Below are positions 17,050-24,726 of a stretch of DNA of 45,909 bases, in pieces. The first letter of the stretch is position 1; every line of letters begins with the position of its first letter. The DNA comes from Bacillota bacterium (GTDB taxonomy: Bacteria; Bacillota; Limnochordia; Darwinibacteriales; DTU012), in NCBI GenBank assembly GCA_012520795.1, contig JAAYNP010000011.1, positions 1-45,909 on the forward strand, written 5' to 3'. A program made the translations under genes and the position numbers. The notes below the pieces were generated by a model, which did not search any database, was not told where the DNA came from, and worked only from the letters and a program-made list of their open reading frames with translations.

Positions 17050-18479
17050 CGAAGCGAGTTCAGTTGATCGGATTGGCTTTGTGCCTGGCCTTATTGCTGG
17101 GAGTCTATTGGTATATTAATCGGCCTGAGCAGCAGCGGGATAACAGCACGGTGATCCAGGACGTGCGCTTTTGGGATCTTTCGGAGAGTGACATAGCGAT
17201 CCTGGCTATAGATGGCCCAAACCAGCTCGCGATCAGCTATGCCGATGGCCGGTGGGAAGTGGCGGGATTAGATCCTGAGCACACCGATGAGTCGCAGGTG
17301 GCAACTGTTGTCCGCCGCTTCGCAACTCTGGAAGCAAGCCATCAAATTGACCATAAATCCAGCGATTTGAGCATGTATGGATTGGATCAGCCCAGCACTG
17401 TTGTCCGGGCGCAGCTTGCTGACGGGAGTGAAAAAGTAGTGTATTTGGGCGACCGCCATCCAACGGAGTATCTGTTCTACGCCCAAATAGAGGGTGATCA
17501 AAAGGTTTATGCTGTCAATGGCATGTACGGGACGGCATTCCAGTCCAAGATAGAGGACTTCTGCACCAGGGAACTGGTGGATATCGATCTGAGTGATCTC
17601 AAATACCTGTTGATTCGCAGCCCGGGGCAAGCCCCGGTTGAGATTGCCAGAAGTGAAGAGACTTCTGTGCATCTCCAGGGGATTGACCGCCTGAGAATGC
17701 TGAGCCCGTTCAAAACCCCGAAGCGCGTTGCCCATCTGGACAATCTTGCCAGTTTCACTCTGGACAGCGGCCCGATTTTGACATTACGGGCCCGGGAGTT
17801 TATTGATCTCAACCCCACAGACTTGAGCCAGTATGGCCTGGATCAACCCCAGGGAGAGCTCGCGGTGGCCGACAGCGATGATTCTGTTCATCTGCTCTTT
17901 GGAGCCGACCGCAATGACACTGAAGTGTATGCCATGGTGGATGGGGGCAGTGCAGTCTTTTCAATCTACAAGAACCTGATCAGGATCCGCAATGCCAACC
18001 CCTATGAATGGTTGAACAAGTTCTTGTATATGGCAAGCATTGAGGATGTGCGTCAATTGGGGCTAACCTGGGAGGATCAGCATTACCGGCTGGATATAGA
18101 AAAAAAAGAAGTGGCTGTTGCGGATCCCGGGTCTGAAGATTCGGCTGATGCAGAACCGAAGACAGAACTCAAGCAGATGTTTTATATCAACGGGATGGAA
18201 GCTGAAGAAAGGCCGTTTCGCAGGCTCTACGGTACAATTGTGGGATTGACTGTAGATGCGGTGATTGACAGGGAAGTCTCTGCAGCAGAGCCGGAAGTCA
18301 TCATTGTCTATCATCACAATGATCCGGAAGTGCCGCCGTTTACCATTGAGCTTTTACCTTATACCCGGGATTTGTATGCGGTGCGCATTGAAGGTGTGGT
18401 GGAATTTGTAATAGCCAAGGAGAAAGTGGATAAAGCCAAAGAAGAATTGGCGGCCAGGGCAGCGGAACTTCAGCCATAA
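17046..18479 (+). CDS. DUF4340 domain-containing protein
   Basis: 477 residues with an N-terminal anchor helix (about 7-24) followed by repeated beta-rich DUF4340 units. The repeated phrases DLSMYGLDQPSTVVRAQLADGSE (about 100-122) and DLSQYGLDQPQGELAVADSDD (about 259-279) are typical. A linker rich in D, E and A (about 350-375) and a further globular C-terminal part follow. The protein is probably extracytoplasmic and acts with the GldG-like protein; no enzymatic motif is visible. It overlaps the previous gene by 4 nt and ends the operon before a strong terminator. Confidence 0.88.
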   Translation: MTKRVQLIGLALCLALLLGVYWYINRPEQQRDNSTVIQDVRFWDLSESDIAILAIDGPNQLAISYADGRWEVAGLDPEHTDESQVATVVRRFATLEASHQIDHKSSDLSMYGLDQPSTVVRAQLADGSEKVVYLGDRHPTEYLFYAQIEGDQKVYAVNGMYGTAFQSKIEDFCTRELVDIDLSDLKYLLIRSPGQAPVEIARSEETSVHLQGIDRLRMLSPFKTPKRVAHLDNLASFTLDSGPILTLRAREFIDLNPTDLSQYGLDQPQGELAVADSDDSVHLLFGADRNDTEVYAMVDGGSAVFSIYKNLIRIRNANPYEWLNKFLYMASIEDVRQLGLTWEDQHYRLDIEKKEVAVADPGSEDSADAEPKTELKQMFYINGMEAEERPFRRLYGTIVGLTVDAVIDREVSAAEPEVIIVYHHNDPEVPPFTIELLPYTRDLYAVRIEGVVEFVIAKEKVDKAKEELAARAAELQP

Positions 18480-18494
18480 AAGTAACCTGATGTG

Positions 18495-18535
18495 AAAAAA
18501 GCCTGGGGGCTTCTGCATAACCCCCAGGCTTTTTC
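18495..18535. terminator. Bidirectional intrinsic terminator
   Basis: AAAAAAGCCTGGGGG (18495-18509) pairs with CCCCCAGGCTTTTT (18521-18534) around an 11-nt loop. A-rich and T-rich flanks let it work for both the GldAFG-like operon (+) and the convergent transporter gene (-). Confidence 0.93.
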
Positions 18536-19810
18536 TTAACTCCACAAGAACCAAACAAGGATATATCCCGTTAAGACTGCCGACAAGGTGAAGGGGACCG
18601 AGATTTTCATAAACCGCCCTGCGCTGACTTCATACCCTTCTTTCCTGAGAATCCCGATTCCAGTGATGTTTGCTGAAGCCCCAATCGGTGTCAGGTTTCC
18701 ACCCAGGGTGGCACCTACAAGCAGGCCGAAGTACAAGATGTATGGTGAAACACCCATAATGCCAGCAATTTCGCCGCAGACCGGCAGCATGGTTGCCACG
18801 TAAGGGATATTGTCAATAAAGGCGGAAAAGAGCACTGAAGCCCAGACAATAAGTGTATAAATCAGGAACAGGTTGTCCCCGCTCAGCTTGACAAAGAGAT
18901 GGCTGATATCAGTAACAACCCCAACATTGGTAATGCCGCCAATGACCACAAAGAGGCCGCAGAGGAGTAGGATTGTAAAATAATCAATTTCTGCAAGAGC
19001 TGTTGTGACCATATCTGCAGAACGAGTCCGGAGGATGTTTTCGATTAATCCAATCACGAATAGGCTTATGCAAATAATGCCGTTGATCGTCCTTGGAGTG
19101 TTGGGGATAAATGAGGCAATGATCAACAGAACAACCATTGCCACCAACAGGATGCTGGGGAAGTAGTTGGTAACCTTGGTCCTGTCCAAGGCATGGATCC
19201 TCTGGTTTTCTTTCCTGAAAACCCACAGCAGCACCAAAGTCGAAGCTAAGGCGCCAAACTGAACCACCCAGAATAACCCAGCTTTGCCGTGGAAGACGAA
19301 AAAGTCCATGAAGTTCATATCAGCATGCCCACCAAGTAATATGGAGGTAGTATCCCCAACCAGAGTAGCCGCGCCCTGGAGGTTCGATGCGATTGAAATG
19401 GCGATTATGCTTGGGACCGGTGAGACACCCAATTTGCCGGCAATGGTCAGAGCGACAGGCGCCACCATCAGTACTGTAGCCACATTATCAATGAACGCAG
19501 ATATGAATCCGGCAAATAACGATAAGGCGATTATTGCCCATTTAACAGTTGCGGTTTTTTCAATCAACAAATCTGCCAGCAGATTTGGCATCTTTGACTC
19601 TGTAAAAAGCGCTACAATGCCCATGGTACCTGCGATCATCATGATGACGTTCCAATCAATTTTACTGAGGACTTCGCTCAAGGGAACGATACCGAGAATG
19701 ACAAAAACCGCGGCTGAGCCAAGGGCTATGTAAGGGCGATGCCTTGGCAAAGCAAGCAGCGAAATGTAGGTAAGCGCAAATAAGACGACAGCTACAATCT
19801 TTAACGACAT
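18536..19810 (-). CDS. ArsB/NhaD (ion transporter superfamily) membrane permease
   Basis: 424 residues with about eleven helices and the internal repeat of the IT superfamily. AFIDNVATVLMVAPVAL (first half) and AFIDNIPYVATMLPVC (second half) are the paired reentrant-loop motifs. GATLGGNLTPIGASANI near the C-terminus is the ArsB/P-protein signature. Members move arsenite, Na+/H+ or organic anions; the substrate is not resolved here, and no ars genes are nearby. The start is the second ATG (19810), because AGGAG lies 7 nt before it but directly against the first ATG (19816). Confidence 0.93.
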   Translation of the reverse strand: MSLKIVAVVLFALTYISLLALPRHRPYIALGSAAVFVILGIVPLSEVLSKIDWNVIMMIAGTMGIVALFTESKMPNLLADLLIEKTATVKWAIIALSLFAGFISAFIDNVATVLMVAPVALTIAGKLGVSPVPSIIAISIASNLQGAATLVGDTTSILLGGHADMNFMDFFVFHGKAGLFWVVQFGALASTLVLLWVFRKENQRIHALDRTKVTNYFPSILLVAMVVLLIIASFIPNTPRTINGIICISLFVIGLIENILRTRSADMVTTALAEIDYFTILLLCGLFVVIGGITNVGVVTDISHLFVKLSGDNLFLIYTLIVWASVLFSAFIDNIPYVATMLPVCGEIAGIMGVSPYILYFGLLVGATLGGNLTPIGASANITGIGILRKEGYEVSAGRFMKISVPFTLSAVLTGYILVWFLWS

Positions 19811-19956
19811 TGACATTCTCCTCTACCCTAATATATGTTTCAGTAACCATACAATATTTAGTCTATCATATGTTTGGGTGCGAGACAACGACAAAAGCAG
19901 ACTAATTCATATAAGTTAAACTAATGTTAGACGAATGAAAAAAATCAGATGTGAGT

Positions 19957-19985
19957 TTGACCTCACTGATTCATTTGGGTATAAT
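19957..19985 (+). promoter_or_regulatory. Strong sigma-A promoter before the riboswitch
   Basis: TTGACC (19957-19962), a 17-nt spacer, then a perfect TATAAT (19980-19985). Predicted initiation near 19992 places the riboswitch aptamer at the very 5' end of the transcript. Confidence 0.9.
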
Positions 19986-19995
19986 GCTTGTGGTC

Positions 19996-20072
19996 TCCAT
20001 GGGCAAACTTAGAGTAATCTAAGGACGCAAAGCTATAGGGGCCATCTATTTGATGGTCAGCCAGTTGCCGGA
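19996..20072 (+). promoter_or_regulatory. Cyclic-di-GMP-I (GEMM) riboswitch aptamer
   Basis: The hallmark pieces occur in order: GGGCAAAC (20001-20008), a helix TTAGA/TCTAA capped by the GNRA loop GTAA, GGACGCAAAGC (20023-20033), a GGGGCCATC/GATGGTC arm that forms P3, and AGCC-A-GTTGCC closing P1 (about 20059-20069). This is the class I c-di-GMP aptamer layout, with the tetraloop and the conserved ACGCAAAGC junction. It lies about 10 nt after the predicted start of transcription and 60 nt upstream of a small ORF. It therefore couples expression of the downstream genes to the biofilm/motility second messenger. Confidence 0.92.
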
Positions 20073-20111
20073 AATAGATTATGGTGGCCGCATGTGAACC
20101 ATGATTATTTC
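20071..20111 (+). promoter_or_regulatory. Hairpin between riboswitch and first small ORF (probable expression platform)
   Basis: GAAATAGATTATGGT (20071-20085) pairs with ACCATGATTATTTC (20098-20111), giving about 14 pairs with one bulge and one G-U. It begins right at the 3' edge of the aptamer P1 helix, so its first bases could compete with P1 flanks. It is AT-rich with no long U-run, so it does not read as a typical intrinsic terminator. Antitermination or translational control are both possible. Confidence 0.45.
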
Positions 20112-20134
20112 TGTTAAGAGGAGTGGACAAGTTA

Positions 20135-20299
20135 ATGCTTACCAAAGAAACAAGAGCGGAAGTGATTCCGCTCAAGCCGCGTTCTGGAACAGGATGTGGT
20201 GTTGATGAGCATGCAGTCAAAGCACAGGACAGAGATGGTACAATCGCAGTAGAAAATGGGGTAATCAGTCATGCAAAACCTGTGGGAAATGGCAAATAG
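20135..20299 (+). CDS. Small unrecognised protein under c-di-GMP riboswitch control
   Basis: A 54-codon ORF from ATG 20135 to TAG 20297-20299. The upstream AAGAGGAG (about 20115-20122) is a good ribosome binding site, about 12 nt from the ATG. The product is hydrophilic with a single cysteine (C21), a run of prolines and basic residues near 11-16 and no hydrophobic segment; I do not recognise a family. It is the first ORF after the aptamer. Its last codons lie inside a palindromic repeat (20281-20313); without that repeat the frame would continue 10 more codons. Translation is plausible but unproved. Confidence 0.5.
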   Translation: MLTKETRAEVIPLKPRSGTGCGVDEHAVKAQDRDGTIAVENGVISHAKPVGNGK

Positions 20300-20470
20300 C
20301 CATTTCCCCTACAATATGTCGCAGGTAGAGTTTACCCTCCAGGATGATGAAGTGGTGGCCAATTACACAAGAAAACTATCAAGTTAAGTCAATATGAAGC
20401 ACTGCAGGCCGCTGCTGCACAGGCAGGATTTGGCCTGCAGTTCATCGTAATATACAAATGGATAGAATAA
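20271..20470 (+). pseudogene. Second small ORF, interrupted by a frame change
   Basis: ATG 20271 opens a frame that stops at TAA 20385-20387 (38 codons). The region reading SQVEFTLQDDEVVANYTRK looks coding. One nucleotide back, the -1 frame continues as TIKLSQYEALQAAAAQAG and ends with GLQFIVIYKWIE at TAA 20468-20470, just before the reductase's ribosome binding site. A switch at the AGAAAAC run (about 20370-20375) would join them into one ~66-residue protein. Loss of one A from a run of five, a sequencing error, or programmed -1 slippage would each explain it. No family is recognised. An internal ATG at 20316 is an alternative start. Confidence 0.5.
20281..20313. repeat. Short palindromic repeat, TGTAGGGG-type ends
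   Basis: GGGAAATGGC (20284-20293) and GCCATTTCCC (20299-20308) form a perfect 10-bp stem around AAATA. The outer bases extend it with a small bulge to TGT...ACA. Read on the minus strand it begins TGTAGGGG, the end sequence of small palindromic elements common in anaerobe genomes. It spans the end of the first small ORF and the start of the second. No T-tract follows, so it is not a canonical terminator. Confidence 0.5.
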
Positions 20471-20495
20471 TGATTTCAGAAGGGGAGAGTAGAAA

Positions 20496-21647
20496 TTGCA
20501 GCGACGGAAGTTTGGACAGACCGGCCTGGATGTATCGTTATTGGGTTTTGGGTGCATGCGCCTGCCGACGGTCGCCGATCCCAGCCCTGACAGTGATGTT
20601 GGCAATATTGATGAAACACAGTCGATTTCTATGATTTGCTATGCCATCGATCATGGCGTGGATTACATCGATACCGCATATAACTACCATGGAGGCAAAA
20701 GCGAGGTTTTGGTGGGAAAAGCATTGGCCGATGGTTACCGGGGCCGGGTTAAACTGGCAACCAAGCTGCCGGTGTGGAATGTTGATGTAGAATCGGATTG
20801 TGACAGAATTTTAGACGAGCAGCTGGCCAAGCTGCAGACTGATCATGTTGACATGTATCTTCTGCATGCTTTGAACAAGCATACATGGCGGGATAAAGTC
20901 TTGAAACTGAACATTTTGCCCTTCCTGGATCGGGCACTGCAGGACGGGCGCATTAAGTACGCAGGGTTTTCATTCCACGACGATCTGGCAACCTTTAAGG
21001 AGATCGTCAATGGCCATGATTGGGATTTTTGCCAGATCCAGCTGAACTACATGGATCAGGAGTATCAAGCCGGGGTGGACGGATTGCGCTATGCCGCCGG
21101 CAAAGGTTTGGCTGTTGTGATTATGGAGCCTCTGCGGGGAGGGAGGCTTGCCCGCAATGTCCCCGGGGAGATTCAGGCAATCTGGGATCAAGCATCGGTA
21201 AAGCGCAGCCCAGCCCAGTGGGCTTTTCGTTGGGTGGCCGATCTTCCGGAAGTTTCTGTTATTCTAAGCGGCATGGGCAATCTTGAGGAAGTCAAGGAAA
21301 ACATTCACACTATGGCAGATGCTGAACCATTATCCCTATCCAAGACTGAACTGAATTTGATTGAGCAAGTCAAACAACTTTACAATCAGCGGATCAAGGT
21401 TAACTGCACGGATTGCCGTTATTGCCTGCCCTGCCCGCAGGAAGTCAGTATTCCCCGGGTTTTCAGCATCTACAATCACACCAGCGTGTATAATGTCATT
21501 GAAGAAGGGAAAAGGCAGTACAGCCACTTGATCAAGAACGGGAATGATGCGTCCCGGTGTGTCGAATGTGGAAACTGCGAGTCGGTCTGCCCCCAGAATC
21601 TGCCGATTATCCAGCTTTTACAGGGAGCACATGCCATCCTGGCATGA
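20496..21647 (+). CDS. Aldo/keto reductase with C-terminal 4Fe-4S clusters
   Basis: 383 residues. The AKR barrel starts at RKFGQTGLDVSLLGFGCMRLP. The catalytic set is DTAYNYHGGKSE (D and Y), TKLPVW (K) and LLHAL (H). The C-terminal ~100 residues hold two cysteine clusters, C-x2-C-x2-C-x2-CP (NCTDCRYCLPCP) and C-x2-C-x2-C-x3-CP (CVECGNCESVCP), expected to bind one or two [4Fe-4S]. This large AKR subgroup is common in strict anaerobes; substrates are mostly unknown. The start is TTG 20496, with AGGGGAGAG 6 nt upstream. No terminator separates it from the riboswitch, so it may be in the c-di-GMP-controlled transcript. Confidence 0.93.
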   Translation: MQRRKFGQTGLDVSLLGFGCMRLPTVADPSPDSDVGNIDETQSISMICYAIDHGVDYIDTAYNYHGGKSEVLVGKALADGYRGRVKLATKLPVWNVDVESDCDRILDEQLAKLQTDHVDMYLLHALNKHTWRDKVLKLNILPFLDRALQDGRIKYAGFSFHDDLATFKEIVNGHDWDFCQIQLNYMDQEYQAGVDGLRYAAGKGLAVVIMEPLRGGRLARNVPGEIQAIWDQASVKRSPAQWAFRWVADLPEVSVILSGMGNLEEVKENIHTMADAEPLSLSKTELNLIEQVKQLYNQRIKVNCTDCRYCLPCPQEVSIPRVFSIYNHTSVYNVIEEGKRQYSHLIKNGNDASRCVECGNCESVCPQNLPIIQLLQGAHAILA

Positions 21648-21669
21648 CGCCCTTTGGCGATTGCGCCAA
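21631..21669. other. Two adjacent small hairpins at the reductase 3' end
   Basis: ATGCCA-TCC-TGGCAT (21631-21645) overlaps the stop codon, and TTGGCG-ATTG-CGCCAA (21654-21669) follows. Neither is trailed by a U-run, so they are mRNA 3'-end structures or weak terminators at best. Confidence 0.35.
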
Positions 21670-21730
21670 GAAACCAAACATCGATCAGTTCATATGATAT
21701 ACGGCTGAATCAGCAGGAGAGGAGAATTAC

Positions 21731-22552
21731 ATGGACGTTTCCGCAGGCGATATTCTGTTCGCTTTTGCATTAACACTAATCGCCGGGTTATCCACTGGAA
21801 TCGGCAGTGCGCTGGCCTTCTACACAAAGCAGACTGACCACAAATTCTTGTCGGGAACGCTCGGCTTTTCAGCTGGTGTTATGATCTATGTGTCTTTCGT
21901 GGAGATTTTTGCCAAAGCCAATGCTTCCCTCACTGCAGTATACGGTGCAGGCAAGGGGTATTGGGCTACCATATTTGCTTTCTTCTTGGGTGTATTGCTA
22001 ATAGCCTTGATCGACAAGTTTGTCCCTACAGGTGAAAACCCCCATGAGATTCGCGATGTCAGTGAAATGAGTGATCAGCAAGCCCCCAAAACCAATAGAG
22101 AAACGCAGTTGTTGAGGATGGGGCTGTTTTCGGCACTGGCAATTGCCATCCACAACTTTCCTGAAGGGCTGGCCACATTTATCAGTGCCATTCAGGAGCC
22201 GGCCTTGGGAGTCAGCATCGCCATAGCTGTCGCTATTCACAACATCCCTGAAGGAATTGCTGTTTCAGTCCCGATTTATTTCGCCACCGGTTCCAGAAAA
22301 CAAGCCTTCATCTATTCGTTCCTCTCAGGCCTGTCTGAACCATTGGGGGCTATCGTCGGCTATTTTGCGCTTTTAAGGTTTGCCAACGAAGTGGTGTTTG
22401 GCGTTGTCTTTGCCATGGTGGCAGGAATCATGGTCTACATCTCCTTGGATGAGCTTTTGCCCACGGCAGAGAAGTATGGGTTCCACCATACAGCCATCTA
22501 TGGTTTAATAGGCGGCATGGCTGTCATGGCTGTAAGCCTGGGCTTGTTTTAA
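21731..22552 (+). CDS. ZIP family divalent metal transporter (ZupT-like)
   Basis: 273 residues with eight predicted helices. The binuclear metal site is explicit: HNFPEGLATF in helix 4 and HNIPEGIAVSVP in helix 5, both ZIP signatures. A cytoplasmic loop rich in polar residues (about 98-130) sits between helices 3 and 4, and FLSGLSEPLGA follows helix 5. It moves Zn2+, and often Fe2+ or Mn2+, into the cytosol. GGAGAGGAG lies upstream of the ATG. It may run with the following AI-2E-family gene (32-nt gap). Confidence 0.94.
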   Translation: MDVSAGDILFAFALTLIAGLSTGIGSALAFYTKQTDHKFLSGTLGFSAGVMIYVSFVEIFAKANASLTAVYGAGKGYWATIFAFFLGVLLIALIDKFVPTGENPHEIRDVSEMSDQQAPKTNRETQLLRMGLFSALAIAIHNFPEGLATFISAIQEPALGVSIAIAVAIHNIPEGIAVSVPIYFATGSRKQAFIYSFLSGLSEPLGAIVGYFALLRFANEVVFGVVFAMVAGIMVYISLDELLPTAEKYGFHHTAIYGLIGGMAVMAVSLGLF

Positions 22553-22584
22553 AATTTCCTGTTGAGTGAAAGAGGGGATCTGCC

Positions 22585-23682
22585 ATTCTGCTCAAGTCCA
22601 AAGCTTTCCAAATAACCGTCTGGGTGCTGCTCGTATCTTTGATTATCTGGATTGCTCAGCATATTGGCTATATTTTTCAGCCGTTTATTATCTTGGTCAA
22701 GACCATCTTCTTTCCCATCGTCGTGGCAGGTTTCCTGTATTATTTGACTATCTCCATTGTTGATTGGCTTACCCATTGGAGAGTCCCCCGCACCATTGCC
22801 ATTTTGCTGATCTTCGTCGTCTTTGGGCTGATCCTGCTCTTCTTGATTTTGTACCTGGCACCGATCCTGCAAAGGCAGTTGACCGGGTTGATCAGCAACA
22901 TTCCCCGGTTTCTTACCGAAATCAACCAAAGACTCCAAGAATTCCAAGAATCCACGTTCTTTGCGGAATTCGAGGAGTTTGAGTTTTTCCAGGACTTAAG
23001 CCGTATTGATTATGTGAAATTGGTGGACGGCGTCATTGGCACAGTTTCGCAGAATCTGTGGGCATTCCTCGGGTCTGTGGCAAACTTTGTCATGGTTTCC
23101 CTAACGATCCCCTTGATCCTATTTTACATGCTGAAAGAAGGGTCCCGGTTAACCCCCAAAATGGTGGGTCTCTTGCCTGAACAATATCAAGGGGAAGCAA
23201 AAAATGTTTTGGCAGAGATGAACGAAACCATTCGTTCGTACATCCAGGGAATGGTTATCGTAAGTCTCTGCATCGGTGTCATGGTCTACATCGGCTACTT
23301 GATTATTGGCTTGGACTATGCGCTGCTTCTGGCGGCCATTTGCATGATCACCAATTTTATCCCCTATTTTGGGCCAGTGATAGGAACAGTCCCAGGCGTG
23401 ATCGTAGCGCTGATTGCCTCACCACTGAAGGCATTGGAAGTAATCATCATCATGGTGGCTGCCAATTATGTGGAAAACCATCTGATTGCACCGCTGGTGC
23501 TCGGCAAGAAACTACGCATCCACCCGGTGACAATCATCGTGGTGCTCTTGACAGCCGGGAGTTTTGGCGGATTGGTGGGAGTGATCCTTGGAGTTCCGGC
23601 TTATGCGATTCTGAAAGTAATTGTCACACATACCTTCAGTTTTGCCAAGAGGTTGATCCGGGAGCACCGCCAAGCTGGCTGA
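22585..23682 (+). CDS. AI-2E family transporter with a non-ATG start
   Basis: 365 residues if started at ATT 22585. AGAGGGG (22571-22577) stands 7 nt before ATT, or 10 nt before the next codon, CTG 22588. The first standard codon, GTG 22624, has no ribosome binding site and would cut into the first helix (VWVLLVSLIIWIAQHIG). Seven or eight helices are visible, with a charged amphipathic stretch at about 95-140 and the C-terminal GPVIGTVPGVIVALIASP and HPVTIIVVLLTAGSFGGLVGVILGVP motifs of the family. Despite the name, members include Na+/H+ antiporters and exporters. The substrate is unknown. Confidence 0.9.
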   Translation: MLLKSKAFQITVWVLLVSLIIWIAQHIGYIFQPFIILVKTIFFPIVVAGFLYYLTISIVDWLTHWRVPRTIAILLIFVVFGLILLFLILYLAPILQRQLTGLISNIPRFLTEINQRLQEFQESTFFAEFEEFEFFQDLSRIDYVKLVDGVIGTVSQNLWAFLGSVANFVMVSLTIPLILFYMLKEGSRLTPKMVGLLPEQYQGEAKNVLAEMNETIRSYIQGMVIVSLCIGVMVYIGYLIIGLDYALLLAAICMITNFIPYFGPVIGTVPGVIVALIASPLKALEVIIIMVAANYVENHLIAPLVLGKKLRIHPVTIIVVLLTAGSFGGLVGVILGVPAYAILKVIVTHTFSFAKRLIREHRQAG

Positions 23683-23715
23683 TGGGAGCCTTCGAATACT
23701 CTGATTGGAGTTATC

Positions 23716-24459
23716 TTGCCTATGGATGTTCAGCAATGGGAACGGTTGAAACAAGAAATTGTCCGCTTTATGATGACGTACAAGTTTGCCGTTGAGGAAT
23801 TGAGGACCAAGATCGAAATTCTTAGACAGGAATTTCATTATATCCACGATCATAACCCTATTGAACAAATAACCTGCCGTGTCAAAAGCCCCGAAAGCAT
23901 TCTGCAAAAAGCCCGCCGCAAAGGAGTACCCCTGTCCTTGCCGGCGATCAGGGAAAACATTCGTGATATTGCCGGCGTGCGTATCATTTGTGCTTTTGTG
24001 TCAGACATATACAGAGTCAGTGAAATGCTTCAGAAACAGTCGGATCTCCATATTGCGGAATGCAAGGACTATATTCAGAATCCCAAGCCCAACGGTTACC
24101 GCAGCCTGCATTTAATTGTACAGCTTCCGGTGTTCATGTCTGATCATACTGAAAAAGTCTGGGCTGAAATCCAGATCCGAACCATTGCCATGGATTTCTG
24201 GGCCAGTCTCGAACACAAGCTGAATTACAAGTACAACTATCAAATTCCAGAACCACTCTTGAATGAACTGCGGGCAGCAGCTGAATCCATTGCCGCACTG
24301 GATGCCAAGATGGAAAAGATTAACCGGCAGGCGAATCATTTTAAGGCAACACTGCAAACTGATGATGCATTGCAGGAACTGTGGCTGAACAATCAGCGTT
24401 ACCATCTGCCTAAAGAATTCCTCAGTATGCTGTTAAATCTGGACAATAGTCGAGAGTAG
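23716..24459 (+). CDS. Small alarmone synthetase, RelQ/YjbM-like GTP pyrophosphokinase
   Basis: 247 residues with the RelA/SpoT synthetase domain: RDIAGVRIICAFVSDIYRV, KPNGYRSLHLIV and EIQIRTIAMDFWASLEHKLNYK in order. A C-terminal helix follows, as in single-domain synthetases, and no HD hydrolase or TGS/ACT domain is present. It makes (p)ppGpp from ATP and GDP/GTP in the stringent response. Two starts are possible: TTG 23716 (GGAG 5 nt upstream) and ATG 23722 (11 nt). The 33-nt gap suggests co-transcription with the AI-2E gene. A terminator follows at 24507. Confidence 0.94.
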   Translation: MPMDVQQWERLKQEIVRFMMTYKFAVEELRTKIEILRQEFHYIHDHNPIEQITCRVKSPESILQKARRKGVPLSLPAIRENIRDIAGVRIICAFVSDIYRVSEMLQKQSDLHIAECKDYIQNPKPNGYRSLHLIVQLPVFMSDHTEKVWAEIQIRTIAMDFWASLEHKLNYKYNYQIPEPLLNELRAAAESIAALDAKMEKINRQANHFKATLQTDDALQELWLNNQRYHLPKEFLSMLLNLDNSRE

Positions 24460-24506
24460 AGTGTCAAGTTATTTATTGTCTATATGCTGCCCAGCGGGCG
24501 GTTTAC

Positions 24507-24534
24507 AAAGAGCCTCGATGACAGGCTCTTTTTT
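24507..24534 (+). terminator. Intrinsic terminator after the alarmone synthetase
   Basis: AAAGAGCCT (24507-24515) pairs with AGGCTCTTT (24523-24531) around a 7-nt loop, followed by a run of T to 24534. Confidence 0.92.
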
Positions 24535-24629
24535 GTTTCCAGTTTTTGCAAAAGCCAGCTTCCAGACATCAAAATAAGTTGATTATTTTACAAGTTAGCA
24601 CGATCTGCGTAGTAGTATCATACCTGTTA

Positions 24630-24638
24630 TGATATAAT
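24630..24638 (+). promoter_or_regulatory. Extended -10 promoter for the NHL/DUF5696 transport cluster
   Basis: TGATATAAT (24630-24638) combines the TGn extension with a perfect TATAAT. No good -35 lies 17 nt upstream. Initiation near 24645 leaves an ~80-nt leader before the GTG start at 24727, which argues against the in-frame ATG at 24643. Confidence 0.7.
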
Positions 24639-24726
24639 TCTTATGTACTACACAAATTTAATCATAACTACTCCAAATCAATGGTATTTTAACAAAAACT
24701 GGTTCAAGAAGGTTGAGGTGTGGCAT

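Noticed and set aside
18536-19810. Calling the ArsB/NhaD-type protein an arsenite pump
   Set aside because: No arsR, arsC or arsA is nearby, and the superfamily motifs do not separate arsenite from Na+/H+ or anion transport.
22624-23682. Autoinducer-2 export as the function of the AI-2E-family protein
   Set aside because: The family name is historical and many members are ion antiporters. Nothing in the context (no luxS or lsr genes) supports AI-2.
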